Shown: positions 48,063 to 59,431, counted from the first letter of the stretch. The stretch is 64,000 nt of DNA from Microbulbifer sp. A4B17 (GCF_003076275.1 NZ_CP029064.1:1188501-1252500), one strand, 5' to 3'. Numbers and translations are program-made. The notes: generated by a model from the letters alone, not told the origin.

Positions 48063-48734
48063 TTATTCGGTTTCTTCGGTAGCTTCTTCGGTTTCCAGCG
48101 GCCAACCGCCCATTTCTTTCCACTTATTCACGATGCCGCAGAACAGGGTTGCGGTTTTCTCTGCGTCGTACTCGGCGGAGTGGGCGCAGTTGTTATCGAA
48201 CTCAATTCCGGCAACCTGGCAGGCTTTGGCCAGTACGGTCTGGCCGTAGGCGAGGCCGGCGAGGCTGGCAGTATCGAAGCAGGAGAATGGGTGGAAGGGG
48301 TTGCGTTTGATGCCGGTCCGCTCGACTGCTGCATTGACAAAGCCCAAGTCGAAGTGGGCATTGTGGGCAACTACGATGGCGCGGGTGCAGCTGTGTTTTT
48401 TCACTGCACTGCGAATCTTGCGGAACAGCTCGGGAATAGCGATTTCTTCTGGCCAGGCGTCACGGTCAGGGGATTCCAGGTCGATACCGATAAAGTCGAG
48501 GGCAGATTGCTCAACGTTGGCGCCCTCAAAAGGCTCCAGGTGGAAACTGTGGGTCTCCAGCGGGAAGAGGTTGCCGGAATCATCCATGTCGAGGATAACC
48601 GCTGAAATTTCCAGCAGCGCATCGGTGCGGGCGTTAAAGCCGCCGGTTTCAAGGTCGATGACCACGGGCAGAAAGCCTCGGAATCGCTGGGCGAGAGAGC
48701 TTTTTGGTCCTGTGGGTTCTTCGGCGGGTGTCAC
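48063..48734 (-). CDS. rnt: Ribonuclease T
   Basis: 3'-5' exoribonuclease of the DEDDh family that trims tRNA and stable RNA 3' ends. 223 residues with Asp27 and Glu29 in [10 protein letters not shown], the aspartate of [11 protein letters not shown], and histidine and aspartate of [11 protein letters not shown]. The C-terminal [13 protein letters not shown] tail is short and acidic. In pseudomonads rnt is also next to pyrC, as here. Confidence 0.97.
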   Translation of the reverse strand: MTPAEEPTGPKSSLAQRFRGFLPVVIDLETGGFNARTDALLEISAVILDMDDSGNLFPLETHSFHLEPFEGANVEQSALDFIGIDLESPDRDAWPEEIAIPELFRKIRSAVKKHSCTRAIVVAHNAHFDLGFVNAAVERTGIKRNPFHPFSCFDTASLAGLAYGQTVLAKACQVAGIEFDNNCAHSAEYDAEKTATLFCGIVNKWKEMGGWPLETEEATEETE

Positions 48735-48864
48735 GGTGGTTCCTTGTAAATCTTGTCTTCAGGCCAGCAGCATTTGGCGCTGGTGGGGAAGGGTATTGTA
48801 TTCGAATTGCGGCGCCCGCCGGGAGTGTTCTCCTCGCAGGCGCTGTAATCAGGGCATTCGCCGA

Positions 48865-49896
48865 TTACGCAAGTTGCCAGTTTAAAGTTTCACCGGCTGC
48901 GAGGGGAATCAGATTTTCACCACCCATATCCAGTTTTTCCGGCAGGGTCCAGGGGCTCTTGACCAGGGTGATGGTGCCTTCGTTGCGCGGCAGCTCGTAG
49001 AAGTCGGGACCGAACTCACTGGCAAAGCCTTCCAGCTTGTCCAGTTTGCCCGCGCGCTCGAATACTTCGGCGTAGAGCTCAATAGCGGAGTAGGCGGTAT
49101 AGCAGCCGGCGCAACCACAGGAGTGCTCTTTCTTGTGGTCGGCGTGGGGGGCTGAGTCGGTGCCGAGGAAGAACTTCGGATTACCGCTGGTGGCCGCTTC
49201 GATCAGTGCATTTTGATGGTAGCCGCGCTTGAGGATCGGCAGGCAGTAAAAATGCGGCTGAATACCGCCGACCAGCATATGGTTGCGGTTGTACAGCAGG
49301 TGGTGCGCGGTAATGGTTGCGGCAACACCTTCGCGGGCGCCCTGTACAAACTCTACCGCTTGGGCGGTGGTGATATGCTCAAACACCACTTTCAGCGTGG
49401 GGAAATCATCTACCAGGCGGGACAGGGTTTTCTCGATAAAAGCCTGCTCGCGGTCGAAGATATCGATATCGCTGGTGGTGACTTCACCGTGTACCAGCAG
49501 CTTCATTCCGCAGGCCTGCATCTCTTCCAGGGCCGGGTAGATGTTGGCGATATCGGTAACGCCGGAATCGGAGTTGGTGGTGGCGCCGGCCGGGTACAGT
49601 TTGGCGGCGATAACGCCGGCTTCGTGGGCCTTGCGGACGACGGCAGCGTCGGTCTTGTCGGTGAGGTAGATCACCATCAAAGGTTCGAAGTTGGTGTCGG
49701 CAGGAACATGGGCGTTGATACGTTCCTTATAAGCCACTGCACTTTCGGCATCGGTCACAGGGGGTACCAGGTTGGGCATTACAATTACGCGGTGGAATTG
49801 TTTTGCGGCGTCGGGCACGGTGCGCCCGAGAGCGGCGCCGTCGCGCAGGTGAATGTGCCAGTCGTCGGGGACGCGAAGGGTAATTTGCTCCGTCAT
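48865..49896 (-). CDS. pyrC: Dihydroorotase
   Basis: Zinc enzyme of pyrimidine synthesis that cyclises carbamoyl aspartate to dihydroorotate. 343 residues of the E. coli-type short form. Metal ligands include His14 and His16 in [10 protein letters not shown] and the carbamylated Lys99 in [11 protein letters not shown], with later histidines in VHGEV and FEHITT. It precedes rnt on the minus strand and is divergent from argG. Confidence 0.98.
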   Translation of the reverse strand: MTEQITLRVPDDWHIHLRDGAALGRTVPDAAKQFHRVIVMPNLVPPVTDAESAVAYKERINAHVPADTNFEPLMVIYLTDKTDAAVVRKAHEAGVIAAKLYPAGATTNSDSGVTDIANIYPALEEMQACGMKLLVHGEVTTSDIDIFDREQAFIEKTLSRLVDDFPTLKVVFEHITTAQAVEFVQGAREGVAATITAHHLLYNRNHMLVGGIQPHFYCLPILKRGYHQNALIEAATSGNPKFFLGTDSAPHADHKKEHSCGCAGCYTAYSAIELYAEVFERAGKLDKLEGFASEFGPDFYELPRNEGTITLVKSPWTLPEKLDMGGENLIPLAAGETLNWQLA

Positions 49897-50215
49897 GGTA
49901 CTCCGTAAAGCTTCTTAGCGTAGTGAGTCGTTGTGCGGCGCGAATGCTACCCGAAGCTGTACAAAATTGCGATGCACGAAAAGGTTAAAAATCAATCAAT
50001 TGTGCTTACTGGCGCCTTGGCGCTAGTCGATCGCGAGCTTAGGCGCTACAATCGCGCCCCGACAAAGAGTGTGGGTATTGTTGTGCCCGCAATTTACCGA
50101 TCCTGGGCATATCTCCAAGAATAACTCCCCCAGACCGACACTAGTTTCGCGTAGTGGCATTCCCCGTCTCCGCGTTTTTGTCGCGGCGGCGTATTTCCGG
50201 CAGCAGAGGACAGCA

Positions 50216-51436
50216 ATGAGCAAAATCGAAAAGGTGGTACTGGCATACTCCGGTGGATTGGATACGTCAGTAATCGTGCGATGGTTGCAGGAGACTTACG
50301 GTTGTGAAGTGGTGACGTTCACCGCTGATATCGGCCAGGGTGAAGAGGTGGAGCCGGCCCGTGCCAAGGCAGAGGCCCTCGGGGTTAAAGAGATTTATAT
50401 CGACGATCTGCGCGAAGAGTATGTGCGCGATTTCGTTTTCCCGATGTTCCGCGCCAATGCGATATATGAAGGGGAGTACCTTCTGGGTACCTCTATTGCG
50501 CGCCCGCTGATCGCCAAACGCCTGATTGAGATTGCCAATGAGACTGGCGCCGATGCCATTTCCCACGGTGCTACCGGCAAAGGTAATGACCAGGTGCGTT
50601 TCGAACTGGGCGCCTACGCGCTGAAGCCGGGTATCCAGGTAATCGCCCCCTGGCGCGAGTGGGACCTGAACTCCCGCGAAAAGCTGATGCAGTACTGCGA
50701 GCAGCACAATATTCCCGTGGACTTCTCTTCCAGCAAGAAGAAATCCCCTTACTCGATGGATGCCAACCTGCTGCACATCTCATACGAGGGCGGCAACCTC
50801 GAAGATCCCTGGGCGGAAGCCGAAGAGGATATGTGGCGCTGGAGTGTGAGCCCCGAGGCGGCTCCGGAAGAACCCACTTACATTACTTTGGGTTTTGAGA
50901 AGGGCGACCCCGTTTCTATCGACGGTGAGCGCTTAAGCCCTGCTACTTTGCTTGAGAAGCTGAACAAGTTGGGCGGAGCCAACGGTATCGGTCGTCTGGA
51001 TATCGTGGAAAACCGCTACGTGGGAATGAAGTCCCGCGGCTGCTACGAAACACCGGGCGGCACCATTTTGATGAAGGCGCACCGCGCCATTGAGTCCATT
51101 ACCCTGGATCGCGAAGTTGCGCACATGAAGGATTCCCTGATGCCGCGCTACGCCGAGCTGGTTTACAACGGTTACTGGTGGTCCCCGGAGCGCCGTATGC
51201 TCCAGGCTGCCATTGATGAGTCCCAGGATGTGGTGAATGGCGAAGTTCGCCTGAAACTGTACAAAGGCAGCGTGAGTGCTGTGGGTCGCCGTTCTGAGGA
51301 CAGCCTCTTCGATGAGCGTATCGCCACCTTCGAAGATGATGCTGGTGCCTACGACCAGAAAGATGCGGAAGGCTTTATCAAGCTCAACGCCCTGCGCCTG
51401 CGCATTGCCGCCGGTAAAGGAAGAAAATTGATTTAG
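50216..51436 (+). CDS. argG: Argininosuccinate synthase
   Basis: Joins citrulline and aspartate with ATP in arginine synthesis. 406 residues from the ATG at 50216, which follows AGAGGA; an upstream in-frame start would add 49 unlike-homologue residues. The ATP loop AYSGGLDTS starts at residue 11, and [13 protein letters not shown] is the substrate region. The stop codon is immediately followed by the FNR-type box of the cco operon. Confidence 0.97.
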   Translation: MSKIEKVVLAYSGGLDTSVIVRWLQETYGCEVVTFTADIGQGEEVEPARAKAEALGVKEIYIDDLREEYVRDFVFPMFRANAIYEGEYLLGTSIARPLIAKRLIEIANETGADAISHGATGKGNDQVRFELGAYALKPGIQVIAPWREWDLNSREKLMQYCEQHNIPVDFSSSKKKSPYSMDANLLHISYEGGNLEDPWAEAEEDMWRWSVSPEAAPEEPTYITLGFEKGDPVSIDGERLSPATLLEKLNKLGGANGIGRLDIVENRYVGMKSRGCYETPGGTILMKAHRAIESITLDREVAHMKDSLMPRYAELVYNGYWWSPERRMLQAAIDESQDVVNGEVRLKLYKGSVSAVGRRSEDSLFDERIATFEDDAGAYDQKDAEGFIKLNALRLRIAAGKGRKLI

Positions 51437-51450
51437 TTGATTTAGATCAG
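51437..51450 (+). promoter_or_regulatory. FNR/Anr-type box upstream of the cbb3 operon
   Basis: TTGATTTAGATCAG matches the FNR/Anr consensus TTGAT-N4-ATCAA at 9 of 10 defined positions. It lies 142 bases before the ccoN start and directly after the argG stop codon. Oxygen-limited activation of cbb3 oxidase by FNR/Anr is established in pseudomonads and other proteobacteria. Confidence 0.8.
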
Positions 51451-51591
51451 CAATCGCCGGGTGAGAATGCGCTTAAATCCTTATCCGGCCAATAGTAACC
51501 GCAGTACCTTACACATTGTGGTTACGCACCTCCTGTGGTGGGCCAGTCCCGCGCAGTGGAACCGAATCTTAAAAGCAACGGAAGTAAAAAC

Positions 51592-53046
51592 ATGACGACA
51601 ACGGTGGCAAAGACCGGCCCTGTGCCGGACTATGACTACAATATCGTGCGCCAGTTCACCATCATGTCCGTGGTCTGGGGCATTTTTGGTATGGGCATGG
51701 GCGTATTGATCGCAGCCCAGCTAGCCTGGCCTCAACTCAACGACTTTTGGCAACCCTTCTCGCACTTCGGGCGTTTGAGGCCCCTGCACACAAATGCGGT
51801 AATTTTCGCCTTTGGTGGTAGTGTTCTTTTTGCCACTTCTTACTACGTGGTGCAGCGCACCTGTCAGGTCCGCCTCTGGGGTGGCTGGCTGATCCCCTTC
51901 ACCTTCTGGGGATGGCAGGCGGTTATCGTCGCTGCGGCAATTACCCTGCCGATGGGCTTCACTTCCACCAAGGAATACGCTGAGCTTGAGTGGCCCATCG
52001 ATATCCTGATCGCGCTGGTTTGGATTGCCTACGCGCTGGTGTTCTTCGGCACCATCATGAAGCGTAAGACTTCCCACATCTACGTGGCGAACTGGTTCTT
52101 CGGTGCTTATATCGTCACTATTGCTGTTCTCCATATCGTGAATAACCTGGAGATTCCTGTTGCCCCGTTCAAGTCCTACTCTATCTATTCGGGCACTAAG
52201 GACGCAATGATCCAGTGGTGGTATGGCCACAACGCAGTAGGGTTCTTCCTGACAGCTGCCTTCCTCGGCATCATGTACTACTTCGTACCTAAGCAAGCTG
52301 GCCGTCCGGTATACTCTTACCAGCTGTCTATCGTTCACTTCTGGGCACTGATCTCCCTGTACGTATGGGCTGGTGGTCACCACCTGCACTACTCAGCGCT
52401 GCCCGATTGGGCCCAGAGCCTGGCGATGGTTATGTCCCTGATCCTGCTGGCACCTTCCTGGGGCGGTATGATCAACGGCATCATGACCCTGTCCGGCGCA
52501 TGGCATAAGCTGCGTACCGACCCGACCCTGCGCTTCCTGGTGGTATCCCTGTCCTTCTACGGTATGTCTACCTTCGAAGGCCCGATGATGTCCATCAAGA
52601 CTGTAAACGCCCTGTCCCACAATACTGACTGGACTGTTGGCCACGTACACTCCGGTGCTTTGGGCTGGGTTGCCATGATCTCTATTGGTGCCCTGTATCA
52701 CCTGGTTCCGGTTCTTTGGAAGCGTCGCGAAATGTACAGCTCCAAACTGATCAATGCGCATTTCTGGCTGGCCACTGTGGGTACTGTTCTGTACATCGCC
52801 GCTATGTGGGTAAACGGTATTACCCAGGGCCTGATGTGGCGTGCATTCAACGCCGACGGCACCCTGACTTACAGCTTCGTTGAAAGTGTTGTAGCCAGCC
52901 ATCCGGGCTACGTAGTGCGCTGGATTGGCGGTGCCATGTTCCTGGTGGGTATGCTGCTGATGGCTTACAACGTTTACCGCACGATTACCGAGAAGGTAAA
53001 CGATGCCGAAGCCGATAACACCGTTCGAGCAGTGCCTGCGGCATAG
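51592..53046 (+). CDS. ccoN: cbb3-type cytochrome c oxidase subunit I
   Basis: Catalytic subunit carrying heme b, heme b3 and CuB. 484 residues from the ATG at 51592, preceded by GGAAG. About 12 membrane helices; His66 in RPLHTNAV is a heme b ligand, HNAVGFF and GGHHLHYSA give CuB ligands, and GHVHSGALG gives the b3 and b ligands. First gene of ccoNOQP. Confidence 0.98.
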   Translation: MTTTVAKTGPVPDYDYNIVRQFTIMSVVWGIFGMGMGVLIAAQLAWPQLNDFWQPFSHFGRLRPLHTNAVIFAFGGSVLFATSYYVVQRTCQVRLWGGWLIPFTFWGWQAVIVAAAITLPMGFTSTKEYAELEWPIDILIALVWIAYALVFFGTIMKRKTSHIYVANWFFGAYIVTIAVLHIVNNLEIPVAPFKSYSIYSGTKDAMIQWWYGHNAVGFFLTAAFLGIMYYFVPKQAGRPVYSYQLSIVHFWALISLYVWAGGHHLHYSALPDWAQSLAMVMSLILLAPSWGGMINGIMTLSGAWHKLRTDPTLRFLVVSLSFYGMSTFEGPMMSIKTVNALSHNTDWTVGHVHSGALGWVAMISIGALYHLVPVLWKRREMYSSKLINAHFWLATVGTVLYIAAMWVNGITQGLMWRAFNADGTLTYSFVESVVASHPGYVVRWIGGAMFLVGMLLMAYNVYRTITEKVNDAEADNTVRAVPAA

Positions 53047-53057
53047 GAGTTTAGATC

Positions 53058-53675
53058 GTGAAGAATCATGACCTCGTAGAAAAAAACATCGGCTGGATGA
53101 TCTTTTTTACCATTGTCGCCATCAGCTTCGGCGCCCTGGTTGAGATCGTTCCGCAGTTCTTTACCAAGGATAACTACACGCCGCTGCCGGGCCAGAAGCC
53201 ACTGACAGCAATCGAGCTGGAAGGTCGCGATATCTATATTCGCGAAGGTTGTCACGTTTGCCACACCCAGATGATTCGTCCTCTGCGTGCGGAAGTTGAG
53301 CGTTATGGCCACTACTCCATGGCTCAGGAATCCGTGTACGAGCACCCCTTCCTGTGGGGCTCCAAGCGCACCGGTCCAGACCTGGCGCGCGTAGGTGGAC
53401 GCTTCTCTGATGAATGGCAGCGCGCGCACCTGTACAACCCGCGCAGCGTTGTGCCTGAGTCAATCATGCCGGCTTACCCCTGGTTGTTCGACAATGTGGT
53501 AACTGGCGAATACACCGCACGTAAGATGGAAGCGCTGCGCCTCGTAGGTGTGCCCTACACCGATGAGGACATCGCCAACGCCGCCGAGCCTTTCAAAGGT
53601 GGCAAGGTTATGGAAATCGATGCGCTGGTCGCTTACTTGCAACAGCTGGGTACCCTGGTTACCCAAAAACGCTAA
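53058..53675 (+). CDS. ccoO: cbb3-type cytochrome c oxidase subunit II
   Basis: Membrane-anchored mono-heme cytochrome c. 205 residues with one N-terminal helix and the heme motif GCHVCHTQ; the axial methionine lies in SIMPAYPWL. The GTG start at 53058 is 11 bases after ccoN and follows GGAG. Confidence 0.98.
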   Translation: MKNHDLVEKNIGWMIFFTIVAISFGALVEIVPQFFTKDNYTPLPGQKPLTAIELEGRDIYIREGCHVCHTQMIRPLRAEVERYGHYSMAQESVYEHPFLWGSKRTGPDLARVGGRFSDEWQRAHLYNPRSVVPESIMPAYPWLFDNVVTGEYTARKMEALRLVGVPYTDEDIANAAEPFKGGKVMEIDALVAYLQQLGTLVTQKR

Positions 53676-53693
53676 AAGCGAGGAAGGAAGCTC

Positions 53694-53927
53694 GTGACTA
53701 TAGAAACTTTGCGGGAAATCGGTCTGGTTCTGGGCTCAGTGGCTTTTCTGGCGATCTGCTGGTGGGCCTTCTCTCCGAAGCGCAAGAAGCGCTTCGAAGA
53801 AGATGCCAATTTGCCATTTGCCGATGAAGAGCAACAAGCCGACAAGGATAAGTCGGCCGCTCAGCAGGACGAATCCAATTCCGGGGATAAACCCGGAACC
53901 AATCGAAAACAGGGGCAGGACAAGTAA
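53694..53927 (+). CDS. ccoQ: cbb3-type oxidase subunit IV
   Basis: 77-residue small subunit with one membrane helix (about residues 10-26) followed by SPKRKKRFEEDANLPF, the family's typical cytoplasmic start, and a charged tail. It stabilises the oxidase complex. The GTG start is used, and the gene overlaps ccoP by one base (TAATG). Confidence 0.95.
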   Translation: MTIETLREIGLVLGSVAFLAICWWAFSPKRKKRFEEDANLPFADEEQQADKDKSAAQQDESNSGDKPGTNRKQGQDK

Positions 53928-54835
53928 TGAGTACATTCTGGAGTGCGTGGGTAATTGTGCTCACCCTCGCCAATCTGGCGTTGATTACCTGGGTGCTGTT
54001 CGCCAACCGAAAAGTGGCGGTAGATGATCAGGCAGAACCGGAAAACAAAACAACAGGCCACGTATACGATGGCATCGAGGAGTATGACAACCCACTGCCC
54101 AAGTGGTGGTTCATGCTGTTTATCGCCACACTGGTATTCTCTGTTGGATACCTGGTGATCTACCCGGGTATGGGTAACTTCAAGGGCGTTAGCGGTTGGA
54201 CATCTGTGGGTGCTCTGGAAGCTTCTCAGGCTAAAGCTCAGGAGAGGTTTCACGAGACCTTCGGCAAGTATGTCGATATGCCGATTGAGCAGATTGCACA
54301 GAACCCTGAGGCCCTTAAGATGGGTTCCCGAATCTTTGCCAACAACTGTGCCGTATGTCACGGCGCGGATGCCGGTGGTAACTTCGGCTTCCCGAACCTG
54401 ACTGACAATGCCTGGCTGTACGGCGGCACCCCGGAGAAAATCCTGGAAACCCTGTACAACGGTCGTCAGGGCATGATGCCTCCCCAAGGGCCGGTTATCG
54501 GCGAGGAAGGTGTTAGGAATGCTACTGAGTATGTTCTCTCCTTGAACGGCCTGGAGCATGACTCCGCCATGGCCGCCGAGGGCCAGAAGGTATTCAACAC
54601 CGTATGTATGGCCTGTCACGGTATGGATGCCAAAGGCAACCAAATGCTGGGTGCGCCGAACCTGACCGACAATATCTGGCTGTACGGTAGCAAGCGCGAA
54701 CAGATTCAACACACTATCCGCGGGGGTCGTTCCAATATGATGCCCGCGCAAAAAGACAAACTGCGTGAAGACAAGATTCGCCTCGTGGCGGCCTATGTCT
54801 ACAGCCTGTCCCAACAGGAAGATAAGCAGCAGTAA
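53927..54835 (+). CDS. ccoP: cbb3-type oxidase subunit III, di-heme cytochrome c
   Basis: 302 residues with two N-terminal helices and two cytochrome c domains: CAVCH at residues 141-145 and CMACH at residues 227-231. It passes electrons from soluble cytochrome c to CcoO. Last structural gene of the oxidase, followed by a hairpin terminator. Confidence 0.98.
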   Translation: MSTFWSAWVIVLTLANLALITWVLFANRKVAVDDQAEPENKTTGHVYDGIEEYDNPLPKWWFMLFIATLVFSVGYLVIYPGMGNFKGVSGWTSVGALEASQAKAQERFHETFGKYVDMPIEQIAQNPEALKMGSRIFANNCAVCHGADAGGNFGFPNLTDNAWLYGGTPEKILETLYNGRQGMMPPQGPVIGEEGVRNATEYVLSLNGLEHDSAMAAEGQKVFNTVCMACHGMDAKGNQMLGAPNLTDNIWLYGSKREQIQHTIRGGRSNMMPAQKDKLREDKIRLVAAYVYSLSQQEDKQQ

Positions 54836-54845
54836 TTAACTTTTG

Positions 54846-54874
54846 AGGCCCGGCATTTGCTGGGCCTTATTTTA
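54846..54874 (+). terminator. Terminator after ccoP
   Basis: AGGCCC with TGGGCCT, extended by GCA/TGC, forms a stem over a short loop, followed by TTATTTTA. It separates the structural operon from ccoG. Confidence 0.75.
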
Positions 54875-54973
54875 TCAAGGGACTCCGGGCGCTGCAGGGA
54901 CGGAGAAAAAAGCCTCAACATAAGTGGCTACCTGGCCCGCGTACAGATGTGCCCGTGCGAGAGTGAGGTTTGT

Positions 54974-56392
54974 GTGAGTGATTTAATTCCCACCCGTGAG
55001 GAACAGGAAGGTGATGGCGAGGTTCGCTATCGCATGCTGTATGAGTCGGAAGACAAAGTTTATATCCGACACATCCGCGGTGTTTACACCCGTATCCGCA
55101 AATACACCGGCCTGCCGTTGCTGCTGGCTTTCTTCTTTCTACCCTGGATCAATATCGACGGGCGCCAGTCAGTCTTCTTTGATCTCCCCACCCGTCAATT
55201 CCATATTTTCTGGACAACTTTTGGGCCCCAGGATGGTTTTCTACTTGCCTGGTTACTAATTATTGCCGCATTTGCCTTGTTTGCTGTCACCACTCTGCTG
55301 GGTAGGGTGTGGTGTGGCTTCACCTGTCCGCAGACCGTCTGGACCATGATGTTTATCTGGGCGGAAAGGATCTGTGAAGGCGATCGCAACAAGCGTATGA
55401 AGCTCGATAAGTCGCCCTGGAACCTGGAGAAGGTTCTGCGCAAGGGCGGCACGCACACTATCTGGTTGCTGATCTCACTGGCAACCGCCCTGGCTTTTGT
55501 GGGTTATTTCTATGGCGTGCGCGAGCTGGTGGTGGATCTGGCCACATTTAACGCTCACCCGCAGGGTGTTTTCTGGACCGCGTTCTTCACTTTTGCCACT
55601 TATATGAACGCCGGCTTCCTGCGTGAGCAGGTGTGTAAATATATGTGCCCCTATGCCCGCTTCCAGTCGGTGATGTACGACGAGGATACGCTGGCGGTCT
55701 ACTACGATGCCAAGCGGGGTGAGACTCGCGGTCCGCGTAAGAAAAATGTGGATTACAAGGCGGAAGGTATGGGGGACTGTATCGACTGCTACTGGTGTGT
55801 CCAGGTCTGCCCGGTGGATATCGATATCCGCGACGGCATGCAGTACGAATGTATCAACTGTGGTCTCTGTGTTGACGCCTGTAACAGCGTTATGGACAAA
55901 ATGGGCTACGAGCGCGGCCTGATTCGCTTCACCTCTGAGGATGAACTGCAGAGCGGTAAGACCCGCTTCCTGCGTCCGCGATTGTTTGGTTATGCGCTGA
56001 TCCTGGTTGCTATGACCGGATTGTTCGCTCAGCAGGTAGTGACCCGCAGTCCCATTGAAGCCGAAGTCACCCGCGATCGCGGAAGCCGTATGTTCCGGGA
56101 GTCCCAGGGGCTGATACAGAACGTCTACACGGTGAAGATCAACAACATGGATCAGGCTCCCCATGAGTTTTCCATCAAGGTGGTGGGGAACCCTGATTAC
56201 GATTACTCAGTTCGCAAGCCAAGGACGATTTACCTGGTGCCGGGGGAGATGTTCTCCGTACCTATCCGGGTCAGCGTCCCCAGTGATCAGCTGAAGGAAA
56301 CCAAGCACGATATCGAGATTGTTGTCCAGGCGGTCGACAATCCTGAGCTGATTGATAAACGCCGAGCGGTGTTTATTGGTCCAAAGCAGTAG
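54974..56392 (+). CDS. ccoG: Cytochrome c oxidase accessory protein CcoG
   Basis: Membrane-bound ferredoxin-like protein that reduces copper for cbb3 assembly. From the GTG at 54974 (TGAGG upstream) it has 472 residues; the open frame continues upstream but homologues begin near SDLIPT. It has several membrane helices, a VWCGFTCPQTVW motif, then two 4Fe-4S motifs (CIDCYWCVQVCP and CINCGLCVDAC) and a C-terminal immunoglobulin-like domain. Confidence 0.95.
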   Translation: MSDLIPTREEQEGDGEVRYRMLYESEDKVYIRHIRGVYTRIRKYTGLPLLLAFFFLPWINIDGRQSVFFDLPTRQFHIFWTTFGPQDGFLLAWLLIIAAFALFAVTTLLGRVWCGFTCPQTVWTMMFIWAERICEGDRNKRMKLDKSPWNLEKVLRKGGTHTIWLLISLATALAFVGYFYGVRELVVDLATFNAHPQGVFWTAFFTFATYMNAGFLREQVCKYMCPYARFQSVMYDEDTLAVYYDAKRGETRGPRKKNVDYKAEGMGDCIDCYWCVQVCPVDIDIRDGMQYECINCGLCVDACNSVMDKMGYERGLIRFTSEDELQSGKTRFLRPRLFGYALILVAMTGLFAQQVVTRSPIEAEVTRDRGSRMFRESQGLIQNVYTVKINNMDQAPHEFSIKVVGNPDYDYSVRKPRTIYLVPGEMFSVPIRVSVPSDQLKETKHDIEIVVQAVDNPELIDKRRAVFIGPKQ

Positions 56393-56420
56393 ACGGGACG
56401 CCAATCCCGTTGCAAAGTAC

Positions 56421-56447
56421 GGGCCCGCCCAGGCGGGCTCGACTTTT
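56421..56447 (+). terminator. Weak terminator between ccoG and ccoH
   Basis: GGCCCGCC and GGCGGGCT form a compact GC stem around CA, followed by CGACTTTTG. The T tract is short, so read-through into ccoH is likely. Confidence 0.5.
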
Positions 56448-56477
56448 GTGCACTAACGGTAACTTTTTGGTAACGCG

Positions 56478-57002
56478 ATGAATGAACCAACCCCAAAACC
56501 CTGGTACCGGGAACCTTGGGCGTGGATGGTACTGGCACCACTGATTACAGTGGTGGTTGTCTCCACAATCACAGTCTCAATAGCGGTACGTTTTGCTGAC
56601 GATAAAGTCAGCGATACCTACTACAAAGACAGTCGCATGTATCACTTCAGCGCCGAGCAGGATCTGCGCGCGAAAGAGCTGGGTCTCGCGGCTTTGGTTC
56701 AGTTCCAGCCCTCTGATAATGCAGTTGTCGTGGAGCTGAATGGCGATCTCGACTACCCCAAGGCCCTTTTGCTGACATTGAGCCATCCAGTGGAATCGGA
56801 CCTGGATAAGCATATCGAGTTGTCCCAGCTCTCTGTGGGCCGCTATCAGGGCGCCTTGCCTGAAGGTATTGGAAATCGCTGGTACCTCCGTTTGATGCCG
56901 GAACTCGACCCCGATGCCCATCAGGACGCCAACTGGCGCCTGAAAGGCGAAATTAACTTCGATCTCGGCAATGCCGCGCCACTGAACGCTGTAACTCAAT
57001 GA
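56478..57002 (+). CDS. ccoH: FixH/CcoH family cbb3 assembly protein
   Basis: 174-residue membrane protein with one helix near residues 14-36 and a periplasmic domain. PWYREPWAWMVLAPL and DDKVSDTYYKDSRMY are typical of FixH. It is needed for assembly of the oxidase. It overlaps ccoI by 4 bases (ATGA). Confidence 0.93.
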   Translation: MNEPTPKPWYREPWAWMVLAPLITVVVVSTITVSIAVRFADDKVSDTYYKDSRMYHFSAEQDLRAKELGLAALVQFQPSDNAVVVELNGDLDYPKALLLTLSHPVESDLDKHIELSQLSVGRYQGALPEGIGNRWYLRLMPELDPDAHQDANWRLKGEINFDLGNAAPLNAVTQ

Positions 57003-59431
57003 CTTCGTCTTCCTCCAACTGTTATCACTGCGGACTTCCAGTCCCCCGCGGCAGCAACCACTCGGTGGTGATCGAAGGGGTTTCCCGGGAAATGTGTTGT
57101 CCCGGCTGTGAGGCGGTAGCCAGCGCCATCGTCTCCGGTGGCCTGGACGGCTTCTATCGTTTCAGGGAAAAAGAGAGTGACAGACCGGAGGAGGCACAAC
57201 CCCAGGATCGCTGGGTGGCATACGATCTGCCTGAAGTGCAACAGCAGTTTGTCCACGATTGGGATAACGGCAACAAGATTGCCTCGCTGTTGATTAGTGG
57301 CATTACCTGTGCCGCCTGTGTCTGGCTGATAGAAAAGCATCTGGGGCAGCTGGACGGGATTGAGAAAGTCTCCGTCAACGCCAGTACACAGCGCGCCCAG
57401 ATTGGTTTCGATCCCAATAAAATTAAGCCGAGTGAGCTGTTTGGCGAGCTGGAGCGAATCGGCTATCGGCCGGCACCAGCCACTGCGGCGAACCAGGAAA
57501 GTGTTATTCAGAGCGAGCATCGCGCCGCCCTGCGCCGCCTGGGTGTGGCTGGGCTCGGCACTATGCAGGTGATGATGTTTGCTATCGCCCTGTATTTTGG
57601 CGCTGCGGCCAGCGAAGGTGTCGGCGAGTTTGAGCGCTATTTCCGCTGGGTTTCCCTACTGGTGGCAACGCCAGTGGTTTTCTATGCGGCGCGCCCATTT
57701 TTCAGTGCCGCTCTGCGCAGTCTGCGCGCCCAACACCTGAGTATGGATGTGCCGGTGTCCCTGGCGATTGGTATGGCCTATGTCGCCAGCTTTTACGCCA
57801 CGGTATTCGGCACCGGCGAGGTGTACTTCGAATCTATCTCCATGTTCACCTTCTTCCTATTGTTGGGACGAACGGTGGAGATGCGTGCCCGCCACCGGGC
57901 GGGCTTAGCCAGCGGTGGTTTGGCGCAGTTGTTGCCAATGACGGCGGCCAAATACCAAGGGGACGATATTGTCCATGTACCGGTGGCCGCATTGGCCGCT
58001 GGGGATAAAGTCTTGTTGCGCCCGGGAGACACTATCCCTGCCGATGGGGAGGTGCTGGAGGGCGTTAGTGGTGTGGATGAATCCCTGCTCAGCGGTGAAT
58101 CGGCACTGCAACAGAAGTCTGCAGGCAGCCCGGTTTATGCCGGTAGTGTCAACGGCGATTCCACCCTGACTATCCGAATTACGGCAGCGGGGCAGTCGAC
58201 TCGCCTGTCCGCCATTGAGCGCTTGGTAGAGCGGGCGCAATTAGATAAACCCAACCAAGTGGCCCTGGCAGATCGGGTTGCGGGTATTTTTGTCGGTGTC
58301 GTTTTATTCGCGGCACTGGCGGCGTTTGTCGTCTGGTGGCAAATTGATCCCAGTCGCGCTTTTTGGGTATCCCTGTCTGTGCTGGTGGTGACTTGCCCCT
58401 GTGCACTGTCGCTGGCAACCCCTGCTGCCCTGGCCTCCGCCACCCTGCGTTTACAGCAGTTGGGACTTCTTGTGGCTGGAGGCAGCCTGCTGGAAACGCT
58501 GCCGCGTATTGGCCGGGTGCTGTTCGACAAGACCGGTACCCTGACACGCGGTGAACCGAGAATTTTGCATATTGATTTGCTGCAGGCCAACTGGACCGAG
58601 CAGCGGGTTAAGGACGTTGCCGCCGCCCTGGAATCCCAGACCAATCACCCCCTGGCCAGAGCCTTCCGCGCCTGGCGTGGCAATCTCATCGCCAGTGATC
58701 TGAAAGTCCATACCGGGGCTGGCCTGGAAGGGCAGATCGAGGGGGACAGTTACCGACTGGGTAAAGCGAGCTTTGTCTCCAGTGAGGAAATTTCCACACC
58801 CGAAGGGGAGGGGCAGTGGCTGCTGCTCGGCGACTCCCTGGGCCCTATTGCCTGGATTGCGTTGGGGGATAAGTTAAGGGACTCCGCAACCACCGCCGTT
58901 GAGGGTTTGACTGAGCAAGGTCTTTCAGTGGAACTGCTCAGTGGTGACCAGTCTGCGGAAGTTGAGCGGCTGGCAGGGCGAGCGGGTATCGACAACTACC
59001 GCGCTGGCGCCTCGCCAGAGGACAAGCTCAGCCATATGAAGCAGCTGCAAAGGGATGGTGAGAAGGTGTTAATGGTGGGGGATGGCATCAATGATGTGCC
59101 AGTGCTCTCTGGTGCCGATGCCTCTGTGGCGATGATGTCTGCGGCGGATCTGGCCCAGTCCCGCGCCGATGCCATTTTGCTGAACGGAGATCTCGAAGTG
59201 CTGCCCAAAGCTATAGAGCTGGCGCACAAATGCCGCCGAATTGTGCGGCAAAATCTGGCATGGGCTCTGGGCTACAACGTGATTGCCCTGCCGCTGGCAT
59301 TTTGCGGTCTGGTGCCGCCCTGGGCTGCGGCAATCGGTATGTCCCTGAGTTCTCTGATCGTAGTGCTAAATGCGTTGCGTCTGTCCCGTGGACAGGAAGT
59401 CGACGAAAACCCTGTGAGCGCCGCGGCTTAA
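56999..59431 (+). CDS. ccoI: Copper-transporting P-type ATPase for cbb3 maturation
   Basis: 810-residue P1B-type ATPase. An N-terminal cysteine-rich region (CYHCG, CCPGC) precedes a heavy-metal domain with GITCAAC (Cys104, Cys107). Eight membrane helices follow, with the CPC motif in VTCPCALSLATP, the phosphorylated aspartate in DKTGTLTRG and the hinge GDGINDVP. It exports copper to the periplasm for insertion into CcoN. Confidence 0.97.
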   Translation: MTSSSSNCYHCGLPVPRGSNHSVVIEGVSREMCCPGCEAVASAIVSGGLDGFYRFREKESDRPEEAQPQDRWVAYDLPEVQQQFVHDWDNGNKIASLLISGITCAACVWLIEKHLGQLDGIEKVSVNASTQRAQIGFDPNKIKPSELFGELERIGYRPAPATAANQESVIQSEHRAALRRLGVAGLGTMQVMMFAIALYFGAAASEGVGEFERYFRWVSLLVATPVVFYAARPFFSAALRSLRAQHLSMDVPVSLAIGMAYVASFYATVFGTGEVYFESISMFTFFLLLGRTVEMRARHRAGLASGGLAQLLPMTAAKYQGDDIVHVPVAALAAGDKVLLRPGDTIPADGEVLEGVSGVDESLLSGESALQQKSAGSPVYAGSVNGDSTLTIRITAAGQSTRLSAIERLVERAQLDKPNQVALADRVAGIFVGVVLFAALAAFVVWWQIDPSRAFWVSLSVLVVTCPCALSLATPAALASATLRLQQLGLLVAGGSLLETLPRIGRVLFDKTGTLTRGEPRILHIDLLQANWTEQRVKDVAAALESQTNHPLARAFRAWRGNLIASDLKVHTGAGLEGQIEGDSYRLGKASFVSSEEISTPEGEGQWLLLGDSLGPIAWIALGDKLRDSATTAVEGLTEQGLSVELLSGDQSAEVERLAGRAGIDNYRAGASPEDKLSHMKQLQRDGEKVLMVGDGINDVPVLSGADASVAMMSAADLAQSRADAILLNGDLEVLPKAIELAHKCRRIVRQNLAWALGYNVIALPLAFCGLVPPWAAAIGMSLSSLIVVLNALRLSRGQEVDENPVSAAA